DNA of 64,000 nt from Sphingomonas phyllosphaerae 5.2 (GCF_000419605.1 NZ_ATTI01000001.1:3692501-3756500); one strand, 5' to 3'; positions 8,467 through 18,240 are shown, numbered from the stretch's first letter. Notes: generated from the letters alone by a model not told the origin. Numbers and translations are program-made.

Positions 8467-11217
8467 ATGCGTCTCTCGTTTCTTCTTCTGGCCTCCACCG
8501 CGGCGCTGCCCGCCCACGCACAACAGGCGCCGGCCGCTGCGGCTCCTGCCGGCGCCCAAACGCCCGCGCAGACCGCGTCGCCCGAGGCGGAGGAGGAAAC
8601 CGCCGAAGACATCGTGGTCACCGGATCGCGCACACAGCGCGGTTCGGTCGTCGGCGACATCGCGCCTGAAGAGCAATTGTCGCCCGCCGACATCCGCAGC
8701 TACGGCGTCAGCTCGGTCACGGAGTTGCTCAACGAGTTGTCGCCGCAGACGAACTCGGGCCGCGGCGCCGGCGGGGCGCCCGTGGTGCTGCTCAACGGGC
8801 GGCGCATCTCCGGCTTTCAGGAGATCCGCGACCTGCCCACCGAGGCGATCCAGCGCGTCGACATCCTGCCCGAGGAAGTCGCGCTGAAATACGGCTATCG
8901 CGCCGACCAGCGGGTCGTGAACTTCGTACTGCGCCGCCGCTTCAGGGCGGTGACCGTCGAGGCGGAGGATCGCTTCGCGACCGAGGGCGGGCGCAACACG
9001 CCGGGCGGCGAGCTGGACCTGCTGCGCATCCGCAACAACGGCCGCGTCAACCTGCACATGGAATACAGCCGCCCCGACGCGCTGACCGAGGCCGAGCGCG
9101 ACATCGTCCAGGCACCGAACGCAGCGGCAGTGGGCGGCAATGTGTCGAGCCTGGACCGCCGCGCGGTCGATCCCCTGTTCGGCACCGCGACGTCGCTGGG
9201 CGTTCCCGCGCTGGCCGCGACGCGAGCGCCCGCGCTCGGCGATTTCTCGACGACGCGCAACACCACGGATCAGGGCGCGTACCGCACGTTGTTGCCGCAG
9301 CAGCGGACGTTCACCGCCAACGGAACCTATGCCACGACGATCTTCGGCAACGTCGGCGCGACGTTGAACGCCACAGTCGATCACAATGTGACGCAGGCCC
9401 TGCGCGGCCTGGCGGAGGTCGACCTCGATCTGCCGGTCGGCAGCCCGTATTCGCCGTTCGCGACCCCGGTGCGCGTGACGCGGGCGTTCGACGATGTGCC
9501 CGCGCTGACCCAGCGGGTGGAGAGCACCGACCTGCATCTGGGCGGCGCGCTGAACGGCGACCGCGGGCAGTGGCGCTGGTCGTTGACCGGCAACGTGGAC
9601 CGCGACGAAAGCAATACCGTGACGCAGGCGGGTCTGGACGCCAGCGCGTTCCAGGCGCGGCTGGATGCGTTCGATCCGCTCGCCAACCCATATGCGCCGC
9701 TGTCACTGGGCGCGTTGCCGCAGGATCGCGGTCGGTCGGTTTCCACGACCGCCGGACTCGATGCGCTGGTTGCCGGGCCGCTCTTCGCGCTGCCGGCTGG
9801 CGATGCGAACACCAGCATCCGCGTCGGCGCGTCGACCAGCGACTTCACCAGCGACTCGTTCCGGCGCGGGGTGGCGAGCAGCGCCGACATCGGACGCGAC
9901 ATCGCCAATGCGCAGCTCAACCTGGATCTGCCGATCGCCAACAGCGCACAGGGCGTGCTGAGCGCGCTCGGCAGATTGTCGATCAACGGCAACCTCGCGG
10001 TCGACCAGCTCTCCGACTTCGGCACGCTGTGGACGATCGGTTATGGCGCGAACTGGACGCCGATCGCGGGGGTGCGGCTGCTCGCCTCGGTCACCGACCA
10101 GGACGAGGCGCCGTCCGCACAACAGCTCGGCAACCCGTCCGTAACGACGCCGGGCGTCCGGGTGTTCGACTACGTGCGCGGCACCACCGCAACGGTCACG
10201 ACGGTGACCGGCGGCAACCCGGCGCTGATCGCCGACAACCGCCACGCGATGAAGATCGGGCTCGATCTCAAGCCATGGAGCGAGCGGCAGATCAACTTTC
10301 GCGCCGATTACACGCGGCAAAGCACCGACGATCCGATCGCGGCCTTCCCCAGCGCCACCGCGGCGATCGAGGCTGCGTTCCCGGATCGCTTTCAGCGCGA
10401 TGCCGGCGGCAACCTGCTGCGTATCGACTCGCGCCCGATCAACTTCGCGCGCAGCGAGACCTCGCAGCTCCGCTACGGCGTAAACCTGTCCTTCCGCTTG
10501 AAGTCCGACCTGCAGAAGCGGATCGAGGCGTATCGCGCCGGGACCGGGCCGAACCCGTTCGAGGGACTGCGGCCCCCAGGGGGCGAACGGCCGCCGGAGC
10601 GCGCCCCGCAGGATCGCACGCGGCCGGACGGCAGCGCGATGAACGGTGGGCAACCCGACCGTGGCGGCAACGGCGGCGGCGGGCCGCCGGGGGGCGGCTT
10701 TCGCGGGCGTGGCGGCGGCGCGCAGGCCGGCGGGCGCGTACAGTTCGCGCTCTACCATACCTGGCACCTTACCGAGCGCGTCACGGTGGCGGACGGCGGC
10801 CCGGTGCTGGACCTGCTGAACGGCGATGCCATCGGCTCCTCCGGCGGGCAGGCGCGCCACGAGCTGGAAGGACAGGCCGGCTACGTCAACAACGGGCTCG
10901 GCGCGCGGCTATCGGTCAATTACCAGAGCGGGACCCGCGTCAACGGCGGCACCACCGCGGCGCCGGAGACGCTCGACTTCGGCGGGATCGCGACCGCCAA
11001 CCTGCGGCTGTTCGCCGATCTCGGCGGCAACATCGCGTGGGTGCGCGCGCATCCGTGGATGCGTGGCGCGCGGGTCAGCGTCCAGCTCGACAACCTGTTC
11101 AACACCCGCCGCGATGTGCGCGACGAAAGCGGCGCGGTGCCGATCGGTTTCCAGCCGGGCTATCTCGACCCGGTCGGGCGGACGATCCGCGTGTCGGTGC
11201 GCAAGCTGTTCTCCTGA
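8467..11217 (+). CDS. TonB-dependent receptor-like outer membrane protein
   Basis: A 916-residue protein with an 18-residue signal peptide ending LPAHA, an Ala/Pro/Glu-rich linker, then a plug-like domain from EDIVVTGSRTQ (about residue 48) to the arginine-rich NFVLRRRFRAVT (about 157). The remainder alternates polar and aromatic residues as in a beta barrel and ends RTIRVSVRKLFS. Odd features: a low-complexity Gly/Pro/Arg insert near residues 700-755 (such as RGGNGGGGPPGGGFRGRG) and no clear TonB box. It stands alone in the operon sense, with no transport or substrate genes beside it, so the ligand cannot be inferred. Confidence 0.78.
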   Translation: MRLSFLLLASTAALPAHAQQAPAAAAPAGAQTPAQTASPEAEEETAEDIVVTGSRTQRGSVVGDIAPEEQLSPADIRSYGVSSVTELLNELSPQTNSGRGAGGAPVVLLNGRRISGFQEIRDLPTEAIQRVDILPEEVALKYGYRADQRVVNFVLRRRFRAVTVEAEDRFATEGGRNTPGGELDLLRIRNNGRVNLHMEYSRPDALTEAERDIVQAPNAAAVGGNVSSLDRRAVDPLFGTATSLGVPALAATRAPALGDFSTTRNTTDQGAYRTLLPQQRTFTANGTYATTIFGNVGATLNATVDHNVTQALRGLAEVDLDLPVGSPYSPFATPVRVTRAFDDVPALTQRVESTDLHLGGALNGDRGQWRWSLTGNVDRDESNTVTQAGLDASAFQARLDAFDPLANPYAPLSLGALPQDRGRSVSTTAGLDALVAGPLFALPAGDANTSIRVGASTSDFTSDSFRRGVASSADIGRDIANAQLNLDLPIANSAQGVLSALGRLSINGNLAVDQLSDFGTLWTIGYGANWTPIAGVRLLASVTDQDEAPSAQQLGNPSVTTPGVRVFDYVRGTTATVTTVTGGNPALIADNRHAMKIGLDLKPWSERQINFRADYTRQSTDDPIAAFPSATAAIEAAFPDRFQRDAGGNLLRIDSRPINFARSETSQLRYGVNLSFRLKSDLQKRIEAYRAGTGPNPFEGLRPPGGERPPERAPQDRTRPDGSAMNGGQPDRGGNGGGGPPGGGFRGRGGGAQAGGRVQFALYHTWHLTERVTVADGGPVLDLLNGDAIGSSGGQARHELEGQAGYVNNGLGARLSVNYQSGTRVNGGTTAAPETLDFGGIATANLRLFADLGGNIAWVRAHPWMRGARVSVQLDNLFNTRRDVRDESGAVPIGFQPGYLDPVGRTIRVSVRKLFS

Positions 11218-11221
11218 GGGA

Positions 11222-12736
11222 TCAAAGGCCGAGGCGCGCCGCCAGCCACCGCGCGGCGGCCTCGGGGCTTTGCTTGTCGACATCGCGATCAACGCGGTAA
11301 TTTGCCTCGCGCATCATCGTCACGGGGATGCGCCCGACCAGCGGGCGCAACGCGGCGGCGAAGCGGGCATCGTCGCGGTGTGCGGGCGACATCAGCATGA
11401 CCGCGTCATAGCCGGGCACCGCATGCTTAGGATCGGCGAGCACCGTCAATCGGTCGGCGGCGATCCGCCCGTCGGACGAGAAGGCGCTGATGACGTCGGC
11501 GCGTCCGCTGTCCAGCGCGCGGTACATGAAGGTCGGGCTGTACGGCGTCGCGGCGGCGAAGCGCAGCGGATAGGCGCGGCGGATCGCCTGCCATTCGGGA
11601 CGGTCGAGGAATTCGAGATCGGCACCGAAGCGAAGGCGCGGCGCGGCGCCGACCAGATCGTCGAGGGTCGCGATCCCGCGCCTGCGCGCGTCGTCGCCGC
11701 GCATCGCGAAGGCGTAGGCATTCTCGAACCCCAATGCGCCGAGCAAAGTGACGCCGCGCGACTTTTGCGTCCAGTCGGCGATCGCGCGCACTTGCGACGC
11801 GCGCGGCGGCGTGTCGGTGCGGTGCATCTCCGCCGTCCAGATCGTGCCGGCATAATCGACGTAGACATCGACGTCCCCGCGCGCGACCGCGCCGAACGCG
11901 ACCGCCGAGCCGAGCCCGTCGCGGTAGCTGACCGAATATCCCGCCCGCTCCAGCCGGTCGCCGATCAGCCGCGCGAGGATATATTGCTCGGAGAAGTTCT
12001 TCGCGCCGACCACGATACGGCGATCGCCTCCACCCGCCCACAAGGGCGCGCTCGCCGCCACCGTGACCGCCGCGAGCACGCCGAGCGCCAGCCACACCCG
12101 CGACCAGCGACGCTGCCCGGCGGCGCGTTCGGCGAGGCCGAGCAACGCGTCGACGCCCAGCGCGAGCGCAGCGGCGCCGATGCAGCCGGCGATCACCAGC
12201 GTCCACGCCTGCGTCTGCAAGCCGGCGAAGATCAGGTCGCCGAGGCTCGGCTGCCCGACGGTGGTCGACAGCGTCGCCGCACCGATCGTCCACACCGCCG
12301 CGGTGCGGATCCCGGCCATTGCGACCGGCAGCACCAGCGGCAATTCGACGATGCGCAGCTTCTGCGCCGCGGTCATCCCGATTCCGTCCGCCGCCTCCAG
12401 CACCGCCGGGTCGAGACCGCGCAGCCCGGTGACGATGTTACGGACGATCGGCAGCAGCGCATACAGCGTGAGCGCCAGGAGCGCCGGGAGGAAGCCCAGC
12501 GCGGGCACGCCGTGCCCGAACCACAACAACATCGGATAGAAGAGCGCGAGCAGCGCGAGGCTGGGGATCGTCTGGACGAGACTGGCGGCACCGAGCACCA
12601 CCGCCGCCAGCCGCGGCGCGCGCGCGGCGCGGATCGCGAGCGGAACGCCGATCGCCAGCGCGAGCATCAACGCCGCCATCGCGAGCAGCAGGTGCTGCGC
12701 AGCGAGCGCAGGGACGCGGGCGAGCGCGTCGTTCAT
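11222..12736 (-). CDS. Osmoprotectant-type ABC permease fused to substrate-binding domain
   Basis: A 504-residue fusion. Residues 1-~215 are an inner-membrane permease with about six segments and the glycine-betaine family look (SLVQTIPSLALLALFYP, LPIVRNIVTGLRGLDPAVLEAADGIGM). After a transmembrane anchor near 200-220, residues ~225-504 form an OpuAC-like binding domain (VVGAKNFSEQYILARLIGDRL, GDVDVYVDYAGTIW), held at the periplasmic face. The family imports quaternary amines such as glycine betaine or choline; the ligand here is not proven. It starts with an ATGA overlap on the ATPase gene. Permease-binding protein fusions of this kind are known in the family. Confidence 0.85.
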   Translation of the reverse strand: MNDALARVPALAAQHLLLAMAALMLALAIGVPLAIRAARAPRLAAVVLGAASLVQTIPSLALLALFYPMLLWFGHGVPALGFLPALLALTLYALLPIVRNIVTGLRGLDPAVLEAADGIGMTAAQKLRIVELPLVLPVAMAGIRTAAVWTIGAATLSTTVGQPSLGDLIFAGLQTQAWTLVIAGCIGAAALALGVDALLGLAERAAGQRRWSRVWLALGVLAAVTVAASAPLWAGGGDRRIVVGAKNFSEQYILARLIGDRLERAGYSVSYRDGLGSAVAFGAVARGDVDVYVDYAGTIWTAEMHRTDTPPRASQVRAIADWTQKSRGVTLLGALGFENAYAFAMRGDDARRRGIATLDDLVGAAPRLRFGADLEFLDRPEWQAIRRAYPLRFAAATPYSPTFMYRALDSGRADVISAFSSDGRIAADRLTVLADPKHAVPGYDAVMLMSPAHRDDARFAAALRPLVGRIPVTMMREANYRVDRDVDKQSPEAAARWLAARLGL

Positions 12737-13500
12737 GAGGCGAGCACCGCCAGCCGCGCGGCCTGGGTACGCGGTACGGCGACCAGCGCCTGCGCGGCAT
12801 CGCCCCCCGCCCCCGCCAACAGCGCGGCCGGGGTTTCGTCGGCGACGACCCGCCCCGCCGCCATCACCACCACGCGAGTAGCGAGCAGCAGCGCCTCCGC
12901 CATGTCGTGCGTGACCATGATCGTGGTCAGCCGCAGTTCGTCGTGCAGCCGCCGTACCGCGCCGGCCAGCGACTCGCGCGTGACCGGATCGAGCGCGCCG
13001 AACGGTTCATCCATCAGCAACAGCCCCGGCCGGGTCACCAGCGCGCGCGCAACCCCGACACGCTGGCGCTGCCCGCCGGACAGCTCGGCGGGCATCCGCG
13101 TCGCGAGCGTGCGTGGCAGCTCGACCAGATCGAGCATCGCCACGCCGCGCGCCGCATCGGGGGCGTTCGCCAGTCGCAACGGCAGTGCGATGTTCTCGGC
13201 CACGCTGAGATGCGGGAACAGCCCGACGTCCTGGAAGACGTAGCCGATCCGCCGTCGCAACGCGGGTGCCGGCTCCGCCGCGACATCGTCATCGTTCAGC
13301 GTGACGCGGCCGATGTCGGGAACCACCAGCCGGTTCACGGTCTTGAGCAGCGTCGACTTGCCCGATCCCGACGTGCCGACCAGCGCGACGAACGCACCGC
13401 CCTCGATCGCCAGCGACACGTCGGCGATCGCCGCCGCCTCACCGTAGCTTTTGCCGACATGGTCGAAGGCCACCGCCGGTCCGGACGAAAGTGCTGGCAT
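12733..13500 (-). CDS. Osmoprotectant-type ABC transporter ATP-binding protein
   Basis: A 255-residue ABC ATPase, first gene of the two-gene importer. Seen: Walker A VGTSGSGKST (41-50), Q-loop VFQDVGLFPHLSV (88-100), signature LSGGQRQR (140-147), Walker B LLLMDEPFGALD (160-171) and H-loop TIMVTHD. The Q-loop and signature fit the OpuA/ProV-like group, but no CBS domains follow, unlike classical OpuCA. The start MPALSSGP is chosen because a longer in-frame extension would cross the divergent SDR gene. The short gap (13501-13558) must hold both promoters. Confidence 0.88.
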   Translation of the reverse strand: MPALSSGPAVAFDHVGKSYGEAAAIADVSLAIEGGAFVALVGTSGSGKSTLLKTVNRLVVPDIGRVTLNDDDVAAEPAPALRRRIGYVFQDVGLFPHLSVAENIALPLRLANAPDAARGVAMLDLVELPRTLATRMPAELSGGQRQRVGVARALVTRPGLLLMDEPFGALDPVTRESLAGAVRRLHDELRLTTIMVTHDMAEALLLATRVVVMAAGRVVADETPAALLAGAGGDAAQALVAVPRTQAARLAVLAS

Positions 13501-13558
13501 CGCCTGCGGTGATGCGGGAAGCGTGCGCGGGTAACAAGCGATAAGACGGGAGAGCGGA

Positions 13559-14332
13559 ATGAAGGCGATGCTGGTTACGGGCGGCGGCTCGGGCATCGGG
13601 CGCGCGGTGGCGCAGGTGTTCAGCGCGCGCGGCTGGCGCGTCGGGCTCGCTGACATCGATGCGCAGGGGCTGAAGGAAACCGCGGCGCTACTGCCCGCCG
13701 ATCGCACCAGCACGCACGTGATGGATGTACGCGATCCGTCGGAATGGGAGGAAGTGCTCGCCGATTTCGCGCGGGTCAGCGACGGGCGGCTCGACGTCAT
13801 GTTCAACAACGCCGGGATCGCGGCTGGCGGTGCATTCGCGGAGATCGGGCTCGACGCGATCGACCGCGTCATCGACGTCAACTTTCGCGGCATCGCCTAC
13901 GGGGCTCGCATGGCCTATCCGTATCTGAAGGAAACGCCGGGATCGTGCCTGTTGAACACCGCATCGGCCTCGGCGATCTACGGCTCGGCGGGGCTGGCGA
14001 TCTATTCGGCGACGAAGTTCGCGGTGCGCGGATTGACCGAGGCGCTGGACGGCGAATGGGCGGCACAGGGAATCCGCGTTCGCTCGCTGATGCCCGGCTT
14101 CATCGACACCAACCTGCTGTCGGCGGCGATCCCGGGGACCAACCATACCGCGCGCGACCTGGTGGTCCGTCGCAAGCTGGAGTTCACGGCCGTCGAGACC
14201 GTCGCGGAAAAGGCGTGGGACGCAGCACACGGGGACCGCGTGCACACGGTGGTGGGCAAGACGGCGCAGCGGATGACGTTCGCGGCGCGGTGGATGCCCG
14301 GACGGCTGCGGGCGATGATGCGGGCGCGATAA
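13559..14332 (+). CDS. SDR family NAD(P)-dependent oxidoreductase
   Basis: A 257-residue classical short-chain dehydrogenase. The nucleotide-binding TGGGSGIG is at residues 7-14, an acidic residue D32 in GLADIDAQG suggests NAD preference, NNAG is at 83-86, and the catalytic pair Y149/K153 is in IYSATKFA with serines in NTASASA just before. Substrate is unknown; residues after 185 that shape the pocket are not diagnostic. It is transcribed divergently from the osmoprotectant importer and has no partner genes. Expected location is the cytoplasm. Confidence 0.88.
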   Translation: MKAMLVTGGGSGIGRAVAQVFSARGWRVGLADIDAQGLKETAALLPADRTSTHVMDVRDPSEWEEVLADFARVSDGRLDVMFNNAGIAAGGAFAEIGLDAIDRVIDVNFRGIAYGARMAYPYLKETPGSCLLNTASASAIYGSAGLAIYSATKFAVRGLTEALDGEWAAQGIRVRSLMPGFIDTNLLSAAIPGTNHTARDLVVRRKLEFTAVETVAEKAWDAAHGDRVHTVVGKTAQRMTFAARWMPGRLRAMMRAR

Positions 14333-14538
14333 AGCCGAAGGTCAGGATTGAGGCGCGCTCTTGATCGTCATCGCGAGCGCACGCGAGGCAATCAACGCCC
14401 TCCTGACCCGGCGCGGGATCACTTCGCTACACTCGCGCTGACCAGGCAGGATCGCGACGACGATCCGCATCGCCGCGACCGCCCGCCAGCCGAGCCCCCC
14501 TCGCCCCCGACCGGGAGCGCCTTCCTGCCGAAAGCGGG
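14333..14538. other. Convergent intergenic gap
   Basis: This 206-bp stretch separates the converging SDR and dnaN genes. It holds open frames only as continuations of antisense reading through dnaN; no RNA gene, clear hairpin with U-tract or repeat was recognised. Confidence 0.5.
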
Positions 14539-15642
14539 TCAGACCCGCATCGGCATCAGGACGTACAACGCCGGGCTCTTGTCGTTCTCGCGGATCAGCG
14601 TCGGGGCAGCGGCGTCGGCAAGGTGGACCTCGACCGTGTCGGTGCCGATCTGGCCGAGAATGTCCATCAGGTAGCGGCTGTTGAAGCCGATCTCGAACGG
14701 TGCGGCGGCGTAGTCGCCGGGGACTTCCTCGGCGGCGGTGCCGTTTTCCGGGCTGGTGACCGACAGCGTGATCTTGTCGCGATCGAGCGCCATCTTCACC
14801 GCGCGCGTCTTTTCGGTCGCGATCGTCGAGACGCGGTCGACACCCTCCATGAAGCTCTTCGGGTCGAGCTTCAGGATCTTGTCATTACCCGTCGGGATCA
14901 CGCGGCTGTAATCGGGGAAGGTGCCGTCGATCAGCTTCGAGGTCAGGACCGCCTGGCCCAGGTCGAAGCGAATCTTGGTGCCCGATAGCGACACGCCCAC
15001 CGAGCCATCGACTTCGTCAAGCAGCTTGCGCAGCTCCGCGATGCATTTGCGCGGCACGATCACGTCGGGCATCCCGGAGGCACCCTCGGGCTGATCGACC
15101 GTCACCCGTGCAAGGCGGTGACCGTCGGTCGCAGCAGCCTTCAGCACGCCCTCGGCAACGTGCAGGAAGATGCCGTTGAGATAGTAGCGCGTCTCCTCGG
15201 TCGAGATCGCGAAGCGCGTCTTGTCGATGATCTGCTTGAGCGTTTCGGCGGGCAGTTCGAATTGCGTCGGCAACTCGCCCTCGGCGATCACCGGGAAATC
15301 GTCGCGCGGCAGCGTGCCGAGCGAGAAGCGCGCACGACCCGCGACGATCGTCATGCGACCTTCCGCCGCCGTGATCGAGACCTGCGCCCCCTCGGGCAGC
15401 TTGCGCGCGATGTCGAACAAGGTGTGCGCGGACACGGTGGTCGCGCCGGGTTGATCGACCGCCGCCGCGACGCTTTCGTTGATCTGCAGGTCCAGGTCGG
15501 TCGCCATCAGGCGCAACTGGCCTTCGGCAGTCGCCTCCAGCAGCACGTTCGACAGGATCGGGATGGTGTTGCGCCGCTCCACCACCGACTGGACGTGGCT
15601 AAGCCCCTTCAGCAGCGTCGCGCGTTCGATCGTCGCCTTCAT
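14539..15642 (-). CDS. dnaN: DNA polymerase III beta subunit (sliding clamp)
   Basis: A 367-residue sliding clamp, the usual length. Three clamp domains can be followed: KATIERATLLKGLSHVQSVVERRNTIPILSN at the start is the classic N-terminal signature (given here as a region), the middle domain has RYYLNGIFLH and ATDGHRLA, and the end DKSPALYVLMPMRV is the universal C-terminal motif with the hydrophobic peptide-binding pocket. It forms the ring that tethers polymerase III. The start at 15642 is preceded by GGGGGAAGTG; a 9-codon extension is possible but unlikely. No dnaA, recF or gyrB lies beside it, as is usual in alphaproteobacteria. Confidence 0.97.
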   Translation of the reverse strand: MKATIERATLLKGLSHVQSVVERRNTIPILSNVLLEATAEGQLRLMATDLDLQINESVAAAVDQPGATTVSAHTLFDIARKLPEGAQVSITAAEGRMTIVAGRARFSLGTLPRDDFPVIAEGELPTQFELPAETLKQIIDKTRFAISTEETRYYLNGIFLHVAEGVLKAAATDGHRLARVTVDQPEGASGMPDVIVPRKCIAELRKLLDEVDGSVGVSLSGTKIRFDLGQAVLTSKLIDGTFPDYSRVIPTGNDKILKLDPKSFMEGVDRVSTIATEKTRAVKMALDRDKITLSVTSPENGTAAEEVPGDYAAAPFEIGFNSRYLMDILGQIGTDTVEVHLADAAAPTLIRENDKSPALYVLMPMRV

Positions 15643-15702
15643 CGTCACTTCCCCCGGCCCGCAGGTCACTCACCAGGGGCAATTGGCCGAGTCTCCCTAG
15701 CC

Positions 15703-15738
15703 AAAAAGAAAGGGCCGGAGCAAGCGCCCCGGCCCTTT
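15703..15738 (-). terminator. Rho-independent terminator after the beta-barrel gene
   Basis: A perfect 10-bp stem pairs 15709-15718 (AAAGGGCCGG) with 15729-15738, with a 10-base loop, and on the minus strand is followed by TTTCTTTTT. It lies 22 bp past the stop of the outer-membrane protein gene and before dnaN, so it would insulate the two. Confidence 0.85.
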
Positions 15739-15759
15739 CCGCGCCACGACGGGCCGAAA

Positions 15760-16374
15760 TCAGAAACGGATGCCGAGCCCCGCCATCAACTGGTGCCGGT
15801 CGAGGTCGATGTCATAGCCCTCGATCTCGCCATAATGCGAGTAGCGATATTCGGCGGTGACGAACGACGTCGGGGTCAGCTTGTACTCGAGCCCGGCCCC
15901 AAGCCGGAAGCCGTCGAGGTTGGTCTTGTCGACCAGTTCGTCCGCGGCGGCGGTGTTCGTCTGGTAACGGCTCTCGACGCGCGCATTGGTGTAGCCGCCC
16001 TTGCCGTAGATCATCGCCTGCGGCGAGATGACGTAGCCGAGCCGTCCGCCGAGATAGATGTCCCGCCCGGCCTCGACCGAGAGCCGATCGCCCGCGGCCA
16101 GCGCATTGTAGCTGCGCGCCTTCGTGGTCGCATCGGTCAACTCGCCGTCGACGCCATAGACGATGTTGCCGCGCTGGAAATCGTAGCCGATGCGGCCGCC
16201 GTAGCCGAGGCCCTGCCGCCCTTCCGAATCGCCGTCGCCGCCGTCCTGGATGTTATCGTAGCCGGCCAGCACCTCGACACGGCCGCCCGCGAACGGACCG
16301 TCCTGCGCCATCGCCGGGGTAGCTACCGCGAAGGTCATCGCCGCTGCCGGGATCGCCATTGCAAGCTTACGCAT
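15760..16374 (-). CDS. Outer membrane beta-barrel (porin-like) protein
   Basis: A 204-residue exported protein with a clear signal peptide ending ATPAMA|QDG near residue 23, followed by alternating strands of an eight-stranded OmpA-like/Omp25-type barrel and the terminal phenylalanine typical of outer membrane proteins (LMAGLGIRF). Family features include YGGRIGYDFQRGNIVYGVDGE and LGAGLEYKLTPTSFVTAEYRYS. Role is probably structural or adhesive; no substrate can be assigned. A GGAG site precedes the ATG, and a strong terminator follows the gene, indicating a monocistronic, well-expressed unit. Confidence 0.88.
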   Translation of the reverse strand: MRKLAMAIPAAAMTFAVATPAMAQDGPFAGGRVEVLAGYDNIQDGGDGDSEGRQGLGYGGRIGYDFQRGNIVYGVDGELTDATTKARSYNALAAGDRLSVEAGRDIYLGGRLGYVISPQAMIYGKGGYTNARVESRYQTNTAAADELVDKTNLDGFRLGAGLEYKLTPTSFVTAEYRYSHYGEIEGYDIDLDRHQLMAGLGIRF

Positions 16375-16498
16375 GTCTCACTCCATCTCACACGCCCCGA
16401 ACGCGAGGCGTGCTGCGTCAAATAAGCGCGCCGGCCATCGTTGCATGAACCTGACATAAACAGGATTTTCCGTTGCCTTTCGGCCACAGTCTGGCGAG

Positions 16499-16993
16499 AT
16501 GGGCGCGATGATCCTTGTGCTCGCCCTGTCGTCCGCAGCGCCGTTGCCCGCAACGCCGGTGCGTGCACCGCTGGGCGTATGGCACCGCTGGGCAGCGCTG
16601 CGCGAGACGCCGGGGCCACGTTGCTTCGCGGTCGCGCAGCCGCTGCGCCGCGACGGCAGCACCGACCGTCGCGGCGGCTATGCGCTGGTCGCGGCCCGGC
16701 AGGGCGCGGCGCGCGCACCATCGGTCCGCTTCCGGCTTTCGCGCCTGCGCGGAGCGGGAGCGCCGCTGACGCTGGTGATCGGCGAGCGCCGCTTCGCACT
16801 GGTGGGCGACGGCGCGGAAGCGCGCGCGGCCGACGCGGCGACCGATCGCGCGATCGTCGGCGCGATGCGCGGCGGTAGCGTGATGACGCTCGCCACCCTC
16901 GACGCGCCGGGACGCGCGCTGGCCGATACCTACCCGCTGGCCGGCGCTGCGACCGCGATCGATGCCGCGCAGCTGGGGTGCGCGCGCCGGTAA
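16499..16993 (+). CDS. Exported hypothetical protein upstream of rlmN
   Basis: A 164-residue protein with an N-terminal hydrophobic signal-like stretch ([17 protein letters not shown]), then a domain with [24 protein letters not shown] and [22 protein letters not shown], ending with a cysteine close to the C-terminus (LGCARR). The two cysteines (in PRCFAV and LGCA) could form a disulfide after export. The pattern weakly recalls IalB-like periplasmic proteins, but I cannot confirm the family. It ends 38 bp before rlmN and could be cotranscribed. The start could also be the ATG 9 bases downstream. Confidence 0.6.
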   Translation: MGAMILVLALSSAAPLPATPVRAPLGVWHRWAALRETPGPRCFAVAQPLRRDGSTDRRGGYALVAARQGAARAPSVRFRLSRLRGAGAPLTLVIGERRFALVGDGAEARAADAATDRAIVGAMRGGSVMTLATLDAPGRALADTYPLAGAATAIDAAQLGCARR

Positions 16994-17031
16994 GGCTGGA
17001 AAAATCGGCGCAATGCGGTTATCTAAGCGCG

Positions 17032-18240
17032 ATGCTTACAGCCTCGGCCGCCCCCATGCCCATTCCCGGGCACATCGATCCCGTGACCGTGCCGCGCGCG
17101 AGCGCGCCGCGCACCGACGGGCGTATCGACCTGATCGGGTTGCCGCGCGACGAATTGCGCCGCGTGCTGGAGGAAGCCGGACTGGAGCCGCGGCAGGCCA
17201 AGCTGCGCGCCAAGCAGATCTGGCACTGGATCTACAATCGTGGTGCGACCGAGTTCGCCGTCATGACCGACATCGCCAAGGCGCAGCATCCGTGGCTGAC
17301 GGAACGGTTCGCGATCGGGCGCCCGCAAGTGGTGGAGGCGCAGGTTTCCACCGATGGCACGCGCAAATGGCTGCTGCGGAGCGAGGACGGGCAGGATTAC
17401 GAGGCGGTGTTCATCCCGGACGCCGACCGCGGCACCCTGTGCGTCTCCAGCCAGGTCGGTTGCACGCTGAACTGCCGCTTCTGCCACACCGGCACGATGC
17501 GGCTGGTGCGCAATCTAACCGCGGGCGAGATCGTCGGGCAGGTGATGCTGGCACGCGACGCGCTGGGCGAATGGCCGAGCCAGCCCGAGGGACGGATGCT
17601 GACCAACATCGTGATGATGGGAATGGGGGAGCCGCTCTACAATTTCGACGCGGTCCGCGACGCGCTGAAGCTGGTGATGGACGGTGACGGCCTCGCGCTC
17701 AGCAAGCGGCGGATCACGTTGTCGACCAGCGGCGTGGTGCCGATGATGGCGCGCGCCGGCGAGGAGATCGGCGTCAACCTGGCAGTATCGCTGCACGCGG
17801 TCACCAAGGACGTGCGCGACGAGATCGTGCCGCTGAATCGCAAGTACGGCATCGAGGAATTGTTGCAGGCGTGCGCGGACTATCCGGGTGCCAACAACGC
17901 CCGGCGGATCACGTTCGAATATGTGATGCTGAAGGACAAGAACGACTCGGATGCCGAGGCGCACGAGCTGGTTCGCCTGCTCAAGCACTACAAGCTGCCC
18001 GCCAAGGTCAATCTGATCCCCTTCAACCCGTGGCCGGGCGCCGATTACGAGACATCGACGCCGGATCGCGTGCGGCGATTCAGCGAGATCATCTTCGAGG
18101 GCGGAATTTCCGCCCCCGTCCGCACCCCGCGCGGACGCGACATCGACGCGGCATGCGGTCAATTGAAGACCGCCGCCGAGAAGAAGAGTCGCGCCGAGCT
18201 CGACCGGCTGGCGGCGGAGAAGCAGGCCGCGCTTGGTTGA
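17032..18240 (+). CDS. rlmN: Dual-specificity RNA methyltransferase RlmN
   Basis: A 402-residue radical SAM enzyme that methylates C2 of A2503 in 23S rRNA and A37 in some tRNAs. The iron-sulfur motif CxxxCxxC is seen as [12 protein letters not shown] (C144, C148, C151), and the methyl-carrying cysteine is in [12 protein letters not shown] near the C-terminus. The N-terminal helical domain ([14 protein letters not shown], [11 protein letters not shown]) is also typical. The first ATG after the upstream stop is used; a second at codon 9 would shorten the poorly conserved lead. The end overlaps the TTG start of the next gene. Confidence 0.95.
   Translation: MLTASAAPMPIPGHIDPVTVPRASAPRTDGRIDLIGLPRDELRRVLEEAGLEPRQAKLRAKQIWHWIYNRGATEFAVMTDIAKAQHPWLTERFAIGRPQVVEAQVSTDGTRKWLLRSEDGQDYEAVFIPDADRGTLCVSSQVGCTLNCRFCHTGTMRLVRNLTAGEIVGQVMLARDALGEWPSQPEGRMLTNIVMMGMGEPLYNFDAVRDALKLVMDGDGLALSKRRITLSTSGVVPMMARAGEEIGVNLAVSLHAVTKDVRDEIVPLNRKYGIEELLQACADYPGANNARRITFEYVMLKDKNDSDAEAHELVRLLKHYKLPAKVNLIPFNPWPGADYETSTPDRVRRFSEIIFEGGISAPVRTPRGRDIDAACGQLKTAAEKKSRAELDRLAAEKQAALG

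Noticed and set aside
8332..10860. Two long minus-strand frames (about 400 and 385 codons) inside the TonB-receptor-like gene
   Set aside because: Both are mirror frames of a well-formed exported protein gene, lack ribosome-binding sites and have biased composition.
10826..13243. An 805-codon forward open frame across the osmoprotectant genes
   Set aside because: It runs antisense to two genes with clear ABC motifs and its translation is Arg/Ala/Asp-rich with no known motif; such long shadows are expected at this GC content.
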